Of a DNA stretch of 64,000 nt, positions 56,702 to 64,000 are shown piece after piece. The stretch lies in the NCBI GenBank assembly GCA_036504235.1, contig DASXVN010000005.1:1-64000 (forward strand). The letters are read 5' to 3'. The DNA comes from Zipacnadum sp036504235 (GTDB taxonomy: Bacteria > Armatimonadota > Zipacnadia > Zipacnadales > Zipacnadaceae). Position 1 is the stretch's first letter, and the number at the start of each line of letters is the position of its first letter. The translations under genes were made by a program, and so were the position numbers. Under the pieces are notes generated by a model. It did no database searches and was not told the origin of the DNA. It saw only the letters and a list, made by a program, of their open reading frames with translations.

Positions 56702-58885
56702 TTACCCCTCCCAATCCGTCCCGGCCAGGAGGTGCGGGTCGCTGATCTCTACCTCCAGGCCCTCCTCGCCACAGGTGGCGCTTACCCACGGCACCCGCAG
56801 GGCCTCCCAGTCGGCTAGTTGCACTAGCGGCAGGCGTAGGGGTAGGCGCACCGGGTTTACCTTGAGCGTTCCCGCGACGCGGTCTAGCTGCACGCCGCCC
56901 AGGGCCGTCAGCATCCCCATCGAGGTCAGGCCGCGCGGGTAGTAGTGCAGGAAGTTGCCGCCGTAGGTGTCGGTGAAGCAGCCGCCCCGGCCCGCCGCCG
57001 AGTTGTTGTGCAGCTCGAAGTTCCAGTACAGGCCGGTGTGCGGGGTGATCAGGTCCACGCCCATGTAGGCGGCTACGAAATCGCGGTGCAGGTTCATGGA
57101 AATCCACTCGTTGGAGTGGTCGGAGCTGCTGTGGAAGCAGCCGTACGGCCCCTGCGACTCCTGCGCGGCGCGCACGATGTCCTGGCGCAGGCGCTCCGGG
57201 TAGCTCAGCGGCAGGACCGTGTCGGTCATCTGCAGCGTGAGCAGCCCCAGCGAGGTGTACAGCGAGTAGGCGTCCCAGCCGCGGATGCGCCCGCCCTCCT
57301 CCAGCACGTCCGTCAGGAGCAAGCCGGGATGCCAGGGATCGGCTATCTCAGTGACGCCCTGGTCAATGCAGACCGCGTAGTGGTCGCCCAGCCAGGCCTG
57401 CTCCTGCAGCGTCCGGTCAATCAGCGCCACCCGCGTCTCACAGGCGCAGGCAAACTCCGCGTCGCCCAAGTGCCGGGCGATGATCCCCACCACGTGCAGC
57501 GCCGCGGCGGTCTTGACCGCCAGGTAGGTCTGCTCGTGCGAGAACTGGACCGCCGGGGAGGCGTCGTCAATGGTGTTGGCCACGCCCACCTGCGGGAAGC
57601 CGTTGCCGTTCTTGTCGGCGTCCATCAAAAAGCGGCTGAACTCCCGCGCCAGCGCCCAGTTGCGCTGGACGCAGCCCTCCTCGCCGGTGGTCCGCCAGAA
57701 ACCGTAGAGCAGCAGCAGGTAATTGGCGTTTTCCTCGATCTCCATGGGGTGCGGGTAGGCCTGCCGGTCCACCTCGTGCCGGATGCCGATATCGTGGCTG
57801 AGGAACTTGCCGGCCACATCAGGGCGGGCGAGGGCGAAATCCGCCCAGGCGTCCAGTTCCAGCTCGAGCAGCTTCGGCCAGAACAGCAGGTAGAAGGTGG
57901 CCATGTTATACTCTACGTCCACGGTGGAGTGGAACAGGCAGCAACCTTCCCAGACGCTGTACCAGTCGCGGCCGTCGGGGCGCCGGGTCCACCAGGTCAT
58001 CGCCAGATAGGACTGGAAGCCGAAGGCATGCAGATCGCGCTCGGCGGCGGTGAAGCTGGCCCGGGTGAAAAGCCCGTCGAAAAAGCGAGTCTTGGCCAGA
58101 ATGGCCTCCCGCTCGGCGGTCGCCCAGGCCAGGACCTCCGCGCCGGAGCCGAAAAACTCGGTGTACTTGAAGGGGGTCAGGTCCCCGTGGACGCGCATAA
58201 TGGGGTCGCTGGTGAAGCCCACCCAGGTAACCCGGGCCTCCTCGCCGTCCGGAACCATCAGGAAGCGGAAGCCCTGCTCGGAAACCGTGAGGCTCGGCCC
58301 CTCGCCCTGCAGCAGGTCCTCGGCGGCCAGGGTTAGACCTATCTCGCCCATGTCCGGGATGAAGAAGGAGTCTTTGCCGATCTCGGTCTGGCTCAGGTCC
58401 ACCTGCATAATCCGGTGCAGGGTGTCGCCCGTGGCGGTCGTCTGCAGGGAGGTCACTCCGGCCTGGTCGGCGGCCCAGTCCATCTCCACCAGGACCTCGG
58501 CCTGTTCTACCGGGTGCTCGGGCGGCACCTGGCCGAAGCGCTGCAGGGAGACCCGCAGGTAGAAGAGCGGCGCGGTGCTGACCTGCTCATCCTGGGGGTA
58601 GAAAGGCGAAATGAACTCGGCCTCCAGGCGGAGACCCACCTCGCGCCAAGTGGCGCGGTACAGGACGCCGGTCATAGTCAGGTGCTGCTCGATCTCGGGG
58701 AAGGCCGAGTGCTGGTCGGTGAAGGGCAGGCAGCGGATTTCCTCGCCGACCTGGACGCCGATCCGCAGGTCCAGCGGCGCGTCGTAGTAGCGGCCCAGCG
58801 GCGAGTAGTACACCCGCTTCTCCTGGGGCCGGAAGTTGAGCGACATGCGCGAGCCGAGCTTCGAGAGAATCGTTTCGTAGAGCAT
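56702..58885 (-). CDS. (alpha/alpha)6-barrel glycosidase-like protein
   Basis: A 727-residue protein with no signal peptide, starting at ATG 58885 with GAGGTG 7 bases before. The N-terminal third is a beta-sandwich (about 1-270). From about 300 to 660 an (alpha/alpha)6 toroid is likely: WTRRPDGRDWYSVWEGCCLF, HPMEIEENANYLLLLYGFWR, a DKNGNGFPQ segment, then HSSSDHSNEWISMNLHRDFV and GGCFTDTYGGNFLHYYPRG. Order and motifs resemble glutaminase-A-like (DUF4965) and GH116/GH52-like proteins; I cannot pick one. A candidate acid is E in MEIEENAN. It is divergent from the URO-D-like gene and convergent with the gene upstream (35 bases apart). Confidence 0.65.
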   Translation of the reverse strand: MLYETILSKLGSRMSLNFRPQEKRVYYSPLGRYYDAPLDLRIGVQVGEEIRCLPFTDQHSAFPEIEQHLTMTGVLYRATWREVGLRLEAEFISPFYPQDEQVSTAPLFYLRVSLQRFGQVPPEHPVEQAEVLVEMDWAADQAGVTSLQTTATGDTLHRIMQVDLSQTEIGKDSFFIPDMGEIGLTLAAEDLLQGEGPSLTVSEQGFRFLMVPDGEEARVTWVGFTSDPIMRVHGDLTPFKYTEFFGSGAEVLAWATAEREAILAKTRFFDGLFTRASFTAAERDLHAFGFQSYLAMTWWTRRPDGRDWYSVWEGCCLFHSTVDVEYNMATFYLLFWPKLLELELDAWADFALARPDVAGKFLSHDIGIRHEVDRQAYPHPMEIEENANYLLLLYGFWRTTGEEGCVQRNWALAREFSRFLMDADKNGNGFPQVGVANTIDDASPAVQFSHEQTYLAVKTAAALHVVGIIARHLGDAEFACACETRVALIDRTLQEQAWLGDHYAVCIDQGVTEIADPWHPGLLLTDVLEEGGRIRGWDAYSLYTSLGLLTLQMTDTVLPLSYPERLRQDIVRAAQESQGPYGCFHSSSDHSNEWISMNLHRDFVAAYMGVDLITPHTGLYWNFELHNNSAAGRGGCFTDTYGGNFLHYYPRGLTSMGMLTALGGVQLDRVAGTLKVNPVRLPLRLPLVQLADWEALRVPWVSATCGEEGLEVEISDPHLLAGTDWEG

Positions 58886-59040
58886 GGGTTGCACCTCTGC
58901 ACTGAAGGCTAGGCTGAGTCGGTCCGCGGCGACAATTCGCGCCGGCGCCGGCAGGGACCTCCCGCCCCGGGGAGGTTCCGGGCGGGCGCGGGCGAAACTA
59001 CGCGCTAGTTTCACTGATTTTCGAGGAGGCCATTTACCTG

Positions 59041-60279
59041 ATGAACTCAAGAGACCTGCAGATAGTGCGCGACTTAGCGGGCCGGGTGGCGGAGATCGCC
59101 GCCTCCGGTGAGAACCAGGCCCGCCGCGCCGAGTGGTACCGGCACAATGCCCTGCAAGCCGGCAAAGCGCTGATCTTCTGCTCTCCGGAGGGCTCCTGGC
59201 TGGAGATCAACGAGCAGCCGGAGCTGGCCCCCCAGTGCGAGGACGAGACCGCCCGGGGCTACGAGGCGGCGCTGCGCGCTCGCCTGTACCAGTGGGAGCA
59301 CTTCGCGGACGACGAGGTGATGGAGAACCGGTGGTCGGTCGGCCACGCGCTGGTGCAGACCGGCTACGGCCTGGAGCCGGTCTATCACCGGACCGAGGAC
59401 ACCGAGCGCGGCTCCTGCGTCTGGGACGCGCCGATCAAGGAGCCTTCGGACCTCGCCAAGCTCACCGTGCCGACGACCACCGTGGACTGGGACGCCTCCC
59501 GGGAGCGCCTGGCGGAGTCGCAGGAAGTCTTCGGCGACATTCTCGACGTGCAACTGCGCAGCTTCCACTGGTGGACGCTGGCCCCCGGCTACTCACTCGC
59601 GCAACTCCGCGGCCTGGAGCAGTTCATGTTGGACATGGTCGAGCGCCCCGAGTGGGTGCATGAGGCCATGGCCTGGTTCCGCGACGCCAAGCTGGAGTGG
59701 CTGGCGTCGCTGCAGGCCCAGGGGCTGCTGACCCTCAACAACACCAACGACTACGTCGGCTCCGGTGGCTTTGGCTTCACGGAGGAGCTGCCCGGGGCGG
59801 GCTTTGACCCGGCGCACGTGCGCACGCAAGATATGTGGGGGTTCTTCGAGAACCAGGAGACCACCGCCATCTCCCCGCGCATGTTCAAGACCTTCATGCT
59901 CGACTATCAGCTCCCGATCATGGAGCTGTTCGGGCTCAACTGCTTCGGCTGCTGCGAGCCGCTGCATGACCGGTTTGAGTACGTGCTGCAGATTCCGCGC
60001 CTGCGCCGCATCTCCATCAGCCCCTGGTGCGACCGGGAGATCTCCGCCCGGGCGCTGCAAAACAAGTACCTCTTCTCCTGGAAGCCCAACCCCGCCCGGC
60101 TGGCCTCCGAGGTCATGAACGAGGAGGTTGTGCGCCGCGATATCCGCGAGACGCTGGAGATCGCGCGCGGCTGCGTGGTGGAGATCATCCTCAAAGACAC
60201 CCACACCTGCCGCCACGAGCCGCAGCGCTTCGACCGCTGGTGCCGGATCGCCCGCGAGGAAGTGGAAAGGGCCAGCTAG
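59041..60279 (+). CDS. Uroporphyrinogen-decarboxylase-like protein
   Basis: A 412-residue cytosolic protein with the URO-D/methyltransferase TIM-barrel pattern. The helical start and DAPIKEPSDLAKLTVPTT, FMLDMVERPEWVHEAMAWF and EVFGDILDVQLRSF are typical of the uncharacterised URO-D-like group in environmental phyla, not of HemE: the HemE N-terminal R-Q-A-G-R motif is absent. These proteins may be corrinoid-dependent methyltransferases; C314, C317 and C318 in NCFGCCEPLHD could bind zinc. GAGGAG lies 13 bases before the ATG. The 155-base divergent gap is shared with a glycosidase-like gene, which suggests co-regulation. Confidence 0.75.
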   Translation: MNSRDLQIVRDLAGRVAEIAASGENQARRAEWYRHNALQAGKALIFCSPEGSWLEINEQPELAPQCEDETARGYEAALRARLYQWEHFADDEVMENRWSVGHALVQTGYGLEPVYHRTEDTERGSCVWDAPIKEPSDLAKLTVPTTTVDWDASRERLAESQEVFGDILDVQLRSFHWWTLAPGYSLAQLRGLEQFMLDMVERPEWVHEAMAWFRDAKLEWLASLQAQGLLTLNNTNDYVGSGGFGFTEELPGAGFDPAHVRTQDMWGFFENQETTAISPRMFKTFMLDYQLPIMELFGLNCFGCCEPLHDRFEYVLQIPRLRRISISPWCDREISARALQNKYLFSWKPNPARLASEVMNEEVVRRDIRETLEIARGCVVEIILKDTHTCRHEPQRFDRWCRIAREEVERAS

Positions 60280-60367
60280 GGCGCTTGACTCTCACTGAAC
60301 CACCGCCTCCCGTGACTCGTCCGTGACAGGAGTTAAGCCGCTTACTCGACTCGCTGGGAGGCGTTTC

Positions 60368-60775
60368 ATGCCGACGGTTTCCGTCACCTCGACCAACGCG
60401 GGCGCGACTGTATTCTGCGCCGAGACCCGCGGGCACAATCTGTTTTGTGATATCCCTTCCGCCATGGGCGGGACTGATACCGCGATGACTCCGGTGGAGG
60501 CGCTGCTCGGCGCCCTGGGCAACTGCCTGGGCACCGTCATCGCCCTGGTCTGCCAGAACAAGGGCCTCGTCTACGAGGGGCTCTCGGTGGACGTGGCCGC
60601 CAACTACGATCCGGACGCGCACCGGATTGACGATTTCGTCGTTACCGTACACATGCCCGGGCCGATTGACGAGGCCACCCGGCGGGCCGTAGAAGCCGCC
60701 GAACCGCTCTGCAACGTACACAACACTCTGACTCACGGGGCGCAGGTCAAAACTGTGCTGGTCGGGCCGGAGTAG
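60368..60775 (+). CDS. OsmC-family protein 1
   Basis: A 135-residue OsmC/Ohr superfamily protein, usually a thiol peroxidase of organic hydroperoxides. The paired cysteines are C53 (ALGNCLGT) and C115 (AEPLCNVHNTL), at the spacing used by OsmC rather than Ohr. GGGAGG and a 6-base spacer support the ATG at 60368. A second OsmC-like gene follows after 36 bases and a superoxide dismutase after that, forming an oxidative-stress run. An arginine peroxide site was not verified. Confidence 0.9.
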   Translation: MPTVSVTSTNAGATVFCAETRGHNLFCDIPSAMGGTDTAMTPVEALLGALGNCLGTVIALVCQNKGLVYEGLSVDVAANYDPDAHRIDDFVVTVHMPGPIDEATRRAVEAAEPLCNVHNTLTHGAQVKTVLVGPE

Positions 60776-60811
60776 TCCGGCGCTCACGCGCCACCGGAGG
60801 CTCTAAGTAAT

Positions 60812-61213
60812 ATGGCAAGATGGACGAGTAAGTCAGTCAACGTCGGCCCCACTTTTTTTGCAGGCGAGATTCGCGGGCATCAGTTGTACGGTGACGTGCC
60901 GATGCCGTTGGGCGGGCACGATCTGGCGATGATTCCCCCCGAGGGGCTGTTGGTAGTCCTGGGCAACTGTCTGGGGATGGAAATCGCTCTGGCCTGCAAA
61001 AACAAGGGCGTTGACTATATGGGCATGAGCATTGAAGTCGAGGCGGAGTGGGACGAGAAGGAGCATTTCCTGCACGACTTCACGCTCAAGGTAAACATGC
61101 CCGCGGACCTCGACGCGCGCGCCCAGCGCACCGTGGAGGCCGGCGTCAAGATGTGCACCATCCGCAACACCTTGATGCGCGGGGCGCAAGTTGATCTGAC
61201 CGTGACCCACTAA
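60812..61213 (+). CDS. OsmC-family protein 2
   Basis: A 133-residue paralog of the preceding protein. Both cysteines fall at the same numbers, C53 (LGNCLGM) and C115 (VKMCTIRNTL), but the rest is well diverged, so this is an old tandem duplication and possibly a heterodimer. GGAGG lies about 11 bases before the ATG. It is co-transcribed with its neighbours. Confidence 0.9.
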   Translation: MARWTSKSVNVGPTFFAGEIRGHQLYGDVPMPLGGHDLAMIPPEGLLVVLGNCLGMEIALACKNKGVDYMGMSIEVEAEWDEKEHFLHDFTLKVNMPADLDARAQRTVEAGVKMCTIRNTLMRGAQVDLTVTH

Positions 61214-61225
61214 GGAGCACGAACC

Positions 61226-61969
61226 GTGACGACGCGGCGCGAGTTTCTGGTGCAGAGTTCTCTGGTAGCGGCGGGCGCCTGGACACTGCTGGCCGCGCCG
61301 CGAGTCTGGGCCGGCGGCGGCGCCGAGGAGCCCACTGCGCAACCAATCTATCCGCGAGGTGATCACCCCATGCCTTACGAACTGCCCGAATTGCCGTACG
61401 CTTACGAGGCTCTGGAGCCTTTCCTGAGCGCCGAGACGCTGCACCTGCATCATGACAAGCACCACGCGGGCTATGTCAAAGGCCTCAACGATACCGAAGA
61501 CAAGCTCAAGGCGGCGCAGGCGGCCGGCGACTTTGCGGCGATCCGCGCCCTGCTCGACGCGTTGGCCTTCAACTACTCCGGCCACCTGTTGCACAGCCTG
61601 TTTTGGACCAACATGAAGCCGGGCGGCGGCGGCGCTCCCCGCGGCGCGCTGGCCGAGCAGATTCAGACCGCCTTTGGCTCGTTCGACAAGTTCAAAGCGG
61701 AGTTCCTGGCCGCCACCAACGCCGTGCAGGGCTCCGGTTGGGGGATCCTCGCCTGGGAGCCGCTGGGCAAAAAGCTGGTCATCCTGCAGGCCGAGAAGCA
61801 CCAGAATCTGGCCCAGTGGGGCGTGACCCCGCTGCTGGTGCTGGACGTCTGGGAGCATGCCTACTATCTGCAGTATCAGAATCGCCGGCCGGACTTCACG
61901 GCTGGGTTTTTTGAGCATGCGGTGAACTGGGACGACGTCGCCGGGCGGTTGGCCGCCGCTCTGGCCTAG
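61226..61969 (+). CDS. Tat-exported Fe/Mn superoxide dismutase
   Basis: A 247-residue enzyme converting superoxide to hydrogen peroxide and oxygen. It begins with a GTG supported by AAGGAG (9-base spacer). The N-terminus TTRREFLVQ is a twin-arginine signal, followed by a hydrophobic core and AAPRVWAG, so it should be exported already folded with metal. Metal ligands by alignment are H75, H123, D207 and H211 (LDVWEHAYYLQY). GSGWGILAW is typical. The residue at the metal-selectivity position looks like His or Gln (EKHQN), so metal choice is open. It closes a run of two OsmC genes, 12 bases apart. Confidence 0.93.
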   Translation: MTTRREFLVQSSLVAAGAWTLLAAPRVWAGGGAEEPTAQPIYPRGDHPMPYELPELPYAYEALEPFLSAETLHLHHDKHHAGYVKGLNDTEDKLKAAQAAGDFAAIRALLDALAFNYSGHLLHSLFWTNMKPGGGGAPRGALAEQIQTAFGSFDKFKAEFLAATNAVQGSGWGILAWEPLGKKLVILQAEKHQNLAQWGVTPLLVLDVWEHAYYLQYQNRRPDFTAGFFEHAVNWDDVAGRLAAALA

Positions 61970-62033
61970 ACTCAGCCCACCGGTGCTCGTTTCCTGGGGG
62001 TCGCGAGGCTATGACTCGCCCTTTCGGTATGTT

Positions 62034-62060
62034 CGGCCTCTCACCTGAGAGCCGAGGCCG
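62034..62060 (+). promoter_or_regulatory. Inverted repeat in the leader of the oxidoreductase genes
   Basis: CGGCCTC (62034-62040) and GAGGCCG (62054-62060) enclose CTCACCTGAG. The stem lies about 75 bases before the start codon. It is a possible attenuator, terminator of the sod transcript or regulator site; no T tract follows. Confidence 0.35.
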
Positions 62061-62132
62061 GAGGGTCGGTCTGGTCGCTGGCGGCCCCCTTTCCTGTTGC
62101 CACCTCATCTTGGCGTCCCGGGAGACTGGTTG

Positions 62133-63851
62133 ATGGCGATTGACCTGAATCTGCGCGTGAGCGGACAGGCCGGGCAGGGCGTGGATACGCTGGGCACGCT
62201 GCTCGCCGAGGTGCTGCACGCCGATGGCCTGCACCTCTTCACCCACCAGGACTACATGTCCCGCATCCGCGGCGGGCACAACTACTACCAGTTGCGGATC
62301 GCGGATCAGCCCCTCACCGCGGCTCGGGAGAAGCTAGACCTGATCGTGGCGCTCGACGAGCGCGGCTTGCAGGAGGACTGGCCGGTGGCCGGGCCCCGCC
62401 CGGTGGTGCTGGTAGACGGCGAGTTTGAGCAGAGTGAGGGCCTCAAGCTGCGCGTCCCCTGGGCCCGCCTGGCGGAGGAAGCCGGCGACGCGCGCTACGC
62501 CAATACGGCGGCGGCGGGAGCGGCGCTGGCCCAGCTAGGCCACCCGCTGGAGACGCTACTGGCCCGCCTGGAGGCCACTTTCGCGCGCCGCGGGCCGGAG
62601 GTCGTGGCCGGCAACCAGCAGGCGGCCCGCGCCGGCTATGCCTTCCATCTGGAGCACTTCTCCCGGATGCTGCCCCTGCACGCGCCGGTCCTGCCCCCCC
62701 ATGGACAGTTGCTCCTCAGTGGGGTGGAGGCCATCGCCCTGGCGGCGCTGGCCGGGGGCGTGCAGTTCTACTCGGGCTACCCCATGACGCCGACCACTGG
62801 GATTCTCACCTACCTCGCCCAGCATGCCGACGGTCAGGACCTCGTGGTGGAGCAGGCGGAGGACGAGATTGCGGCGATCAACATGTGCCTGGGCGCGGCC
62901 TACGGCGGGGCGCGCGCCATGACCGCGACCTCCGGCGGCGGCTTCTGCCTGATGGTGGAGGGGCTGGCGCTGGCGGGGATGACCGAGACGCCGATCGTGA
63001 TTGCCCTGGGCCAGCGGCCCGGTCCCGCCACCGGTCTGCCCACCCGCACCGAGCAGGGGGAGCTGTGGTTCGCGCTGCATGCCGGCCACGGTGAATTCCC
63101 CCGCCTGGTCTACGCGCCCGGCGACCCCACGGAGGCCTTTGAGCTCACTTTCCTCGCCCTCAACCAAGCCGACAAGTACCAGACCCCGGCGCTGCTGCTC
63201 TACGACCAGTACCTCGCGGATATGACCGCGACCGTGCCGCGTCCGGACTTCTCCGGGCTGACGGTGGACCGCCACCTGGCGACCGCCGAGGAGATCGGCG
63301 GGGATTACCAATACGCCCGGTACGCACTCACTGATTCCGGAGTCTCGCCGCGCGCCCTGCCCGGTACGCCGGGGGCGGTGGTCGAGGTGGACTCCGACGA
63401 GCACGACGTCCACGGGCACATCATCGAGGACGCGGAGACTCGCAAGGCCATGGTGGACAAGCGGCTGCGGAAAAGCGCGGGCATGAGGCAAGATATGCTC
63501 CCGCCGCTGCTGACCGGCGACGCGGAGCCGGACCTGTTGCTGCTCGGCTGGGGCTCGACCAAGGGCTGCCTCGCCGAGGCCGCCGCTCTCCTGCGCCAGT
63601 CCGGCGAGCGCGTGGCCCAACTCCACTGCCCCCAACTATGGCCGTTCCCGGCCGAGGCGATGTCTGCCGTGCTCCAGTCGGCCCGGCGGACGTTCGTCAT
63701 CGAAAACAACGCGACCGGCCAGTTCCGCGGGCTGATCTCCCGCGAGACGGGGATCTGCCCGGACGAACTGGTCGCCAAGTACGACGGCCAGCCCTTCGCG
63801 CCGCAGGAGATCGTGGCGGCAGTCCGGTCGCGGCGGAGGGAGAAAGCATGA
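62133..63851 (+). CDS. 2-oxoacid:ferredoxin oxidoreductase, fused gamma-alpha subunit
   Basis: A 572-residue subunit of the KorA/PorA type. Residues about 1-185 are the gamma domain (LRVSGQAGQGVDTLGTLLAE, then SRIRGGHNYYQL). Residues about 200-570 are the alpha domain: FYSGYPMTPTTGI, VEQAEDEIAAINMCLGAAY, RPGPATGLPTRTEQGEL. Together with beta, which binds thiamine diphosphate, it decarboxylates a 2-oxoacid to acyl-CoA and reduces ferredoxin. I chose ATG 62133, with GGGAG 9 bases before; the longer frame lacks a ribosome site. The stop overlaps the start of the beta gene (ATGA). The substrate could be 2-oxoglutarate or another oxoacid. Confidence 0.93.
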   Translation: MAIDLNLRVSGQAGQGVDTLGTLLAEVLHADGLHLFTHQDYMSRIRGGHNYYQLRIADQPLTAAREKLDLIVALDERGLQEDWPVAGPRPVVLVDGEFEQSEGLKLRVPWARLAEEAGDARYANTAAAGAALAQLGHPLETLLARLEATFARRGPEVVAGNQQAARAGYAFHLEHFSRMLPLHAPVLPPHGQLLLSGVEAIALAALAGGVQFYSGYPMTPTTGILTYLAQHADGQDLVVEQAEDEIAAINMCLGAAYGGARAMTATSGGGFCLMVEGLALAGMTETPIVIALGQRPGPATGLPTRTEQGELWFALHAGHGEFPRLVYAPGDPTEAFELTFLALNQADKYQTPALLLYDQYLADMTATVPRPDFSGLTVDRHLATAEEIGGDYQYARYALTDSGVSPRALPGTPGAVVEVDSDEHDVHGHIIEDAETRKAMVDKRLRKSAGMRQDMLPPLLTGDAEPDLLLLGWGSTKGCLAEAAALLRQSGERVAQLHCPQLWPFPAEAMSAVLQSARRTFVIENNATGQFRGLISRETGICPDELVAKYDGQPFAPQEIVAAVRSRRREKA

Positions 63852-64000
63852 GCATCCTCAAAGACTACCAGAGCCAGGCCACCACCTGGTGCCCGCACTG
63901 CGGCAACTTCAACATCCTCCAGGCGATGAAGACGGCGCTGATCGAGCTGGGGCTGGAGCCCTGGCAGGTCTGCCTGGTCTCGGGCATCGGCCAGGCCGCC
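63848..64000 (+). CDS. 2-oxoacid:ferredoxin oxidoreductase beta subunit (5' part only)
   Basis: The first 51 codons are present before the window ends. It starts with ATG overlapping the alpha stop. WCPHCGNFNILQ is the CPGCG-like iron-sulfur and ThDP-domain opening of KorB/PorB subunits, and GIGQAA is the start of the next conserved segment. The proline-His change in CPHC is as in many KorB proteins. The rest lies outside. Confidence 0.9.
   Translation, partial: MSILKDYQSQATTWCPHCGNFNILQAMKTALIELGLEPWQVCLVSGIGQAA

Overview
The window is GC-rich bacterial chromosome. Its coding style includes ATG, GTG and TTG starts, good Shine-Dalgarno sites, signal peptides, lipoproteins and a secretin, which points to a diderm heterotroph. 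Very large secreted glycan-active proteins, a PEP-CTERM protein, an oversized GreA, URO-D-like and OsmC-like genes and dispersed REP-like palindromes suggest Armatimonadota or a related uncultured phylum. That placement is inference; there is no rRNA or marker gene here to settle it.

Layout. 0.3-1.7 kb: a glycyl-radical-enzyme activase and a secreted cupredoxin. 1.9-10 kb (+): two large glycan-associated proteins. 10-28.7 kb (-): a GH36-like enzyme, two paralogous giant GH42/GH2-like enzymes, a PQQ-type propeller, an AMP-forming ligase, a fused MalF-MalG-type permease, a small membrane protein and a sugar-binding lipoprotein. Together these look like a glycan capture, import and breakdown region, interspersed with REP-like palindromes. 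29-37 kb: two convergent surface proteins built from carboxypeptidase-regulatory-like repeats; one carries an M6 metalloprotease.

37.6-47.0 kb (+) is the most unusual part. It is a nine-gene run with a PEP-CTERM protein, a two-domain beta protein, five small secreted proteins sharing a leader and beta-strand motifs, a PapD/DUF916-like Ig protein and a lipoprotein secretin, ended by a strong terminator. GC-rich hairpins separate several subunit genes. I propose an undescribed secretin-dependent surface-fibre or surface-coat system, loosely analogous to WxL/DUF916 loci of Gram-positives.

47.1-54.2 kb (-): a YgjP-like metallopeptidase, a GYF/TM2 protein, five tRNA genes (Cys, Gly-GCC, Gly-CCC, Val-CAC, Leu-GAG), a 902-residue GreA fusion and a carbohydrate-binding protein. 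54.4-56.7 kb (+): an ECF sigma factor, its probable anti-sigma factor and a protein with a GspG-like tail. 56.7-60.3 kb: a divergent pair, an (alpha/alpha)6 glycosidase-like protein and a URO-D-like protein. 60.4-62.0 kb: an oxidative-stress run of two OsmC-like proteins and a Tat-exported superoxide dismutase. 62.1 kb to the end: the two subunits of a 2-oxoacid:ferredoxin oxidoreductase, the second cut by the window edge. The glycyl-radical activase and the ferredoxin-dependent enzyme suggest low-oxygen metabolism; the stress genes suggest intermittent oxygen exposure.
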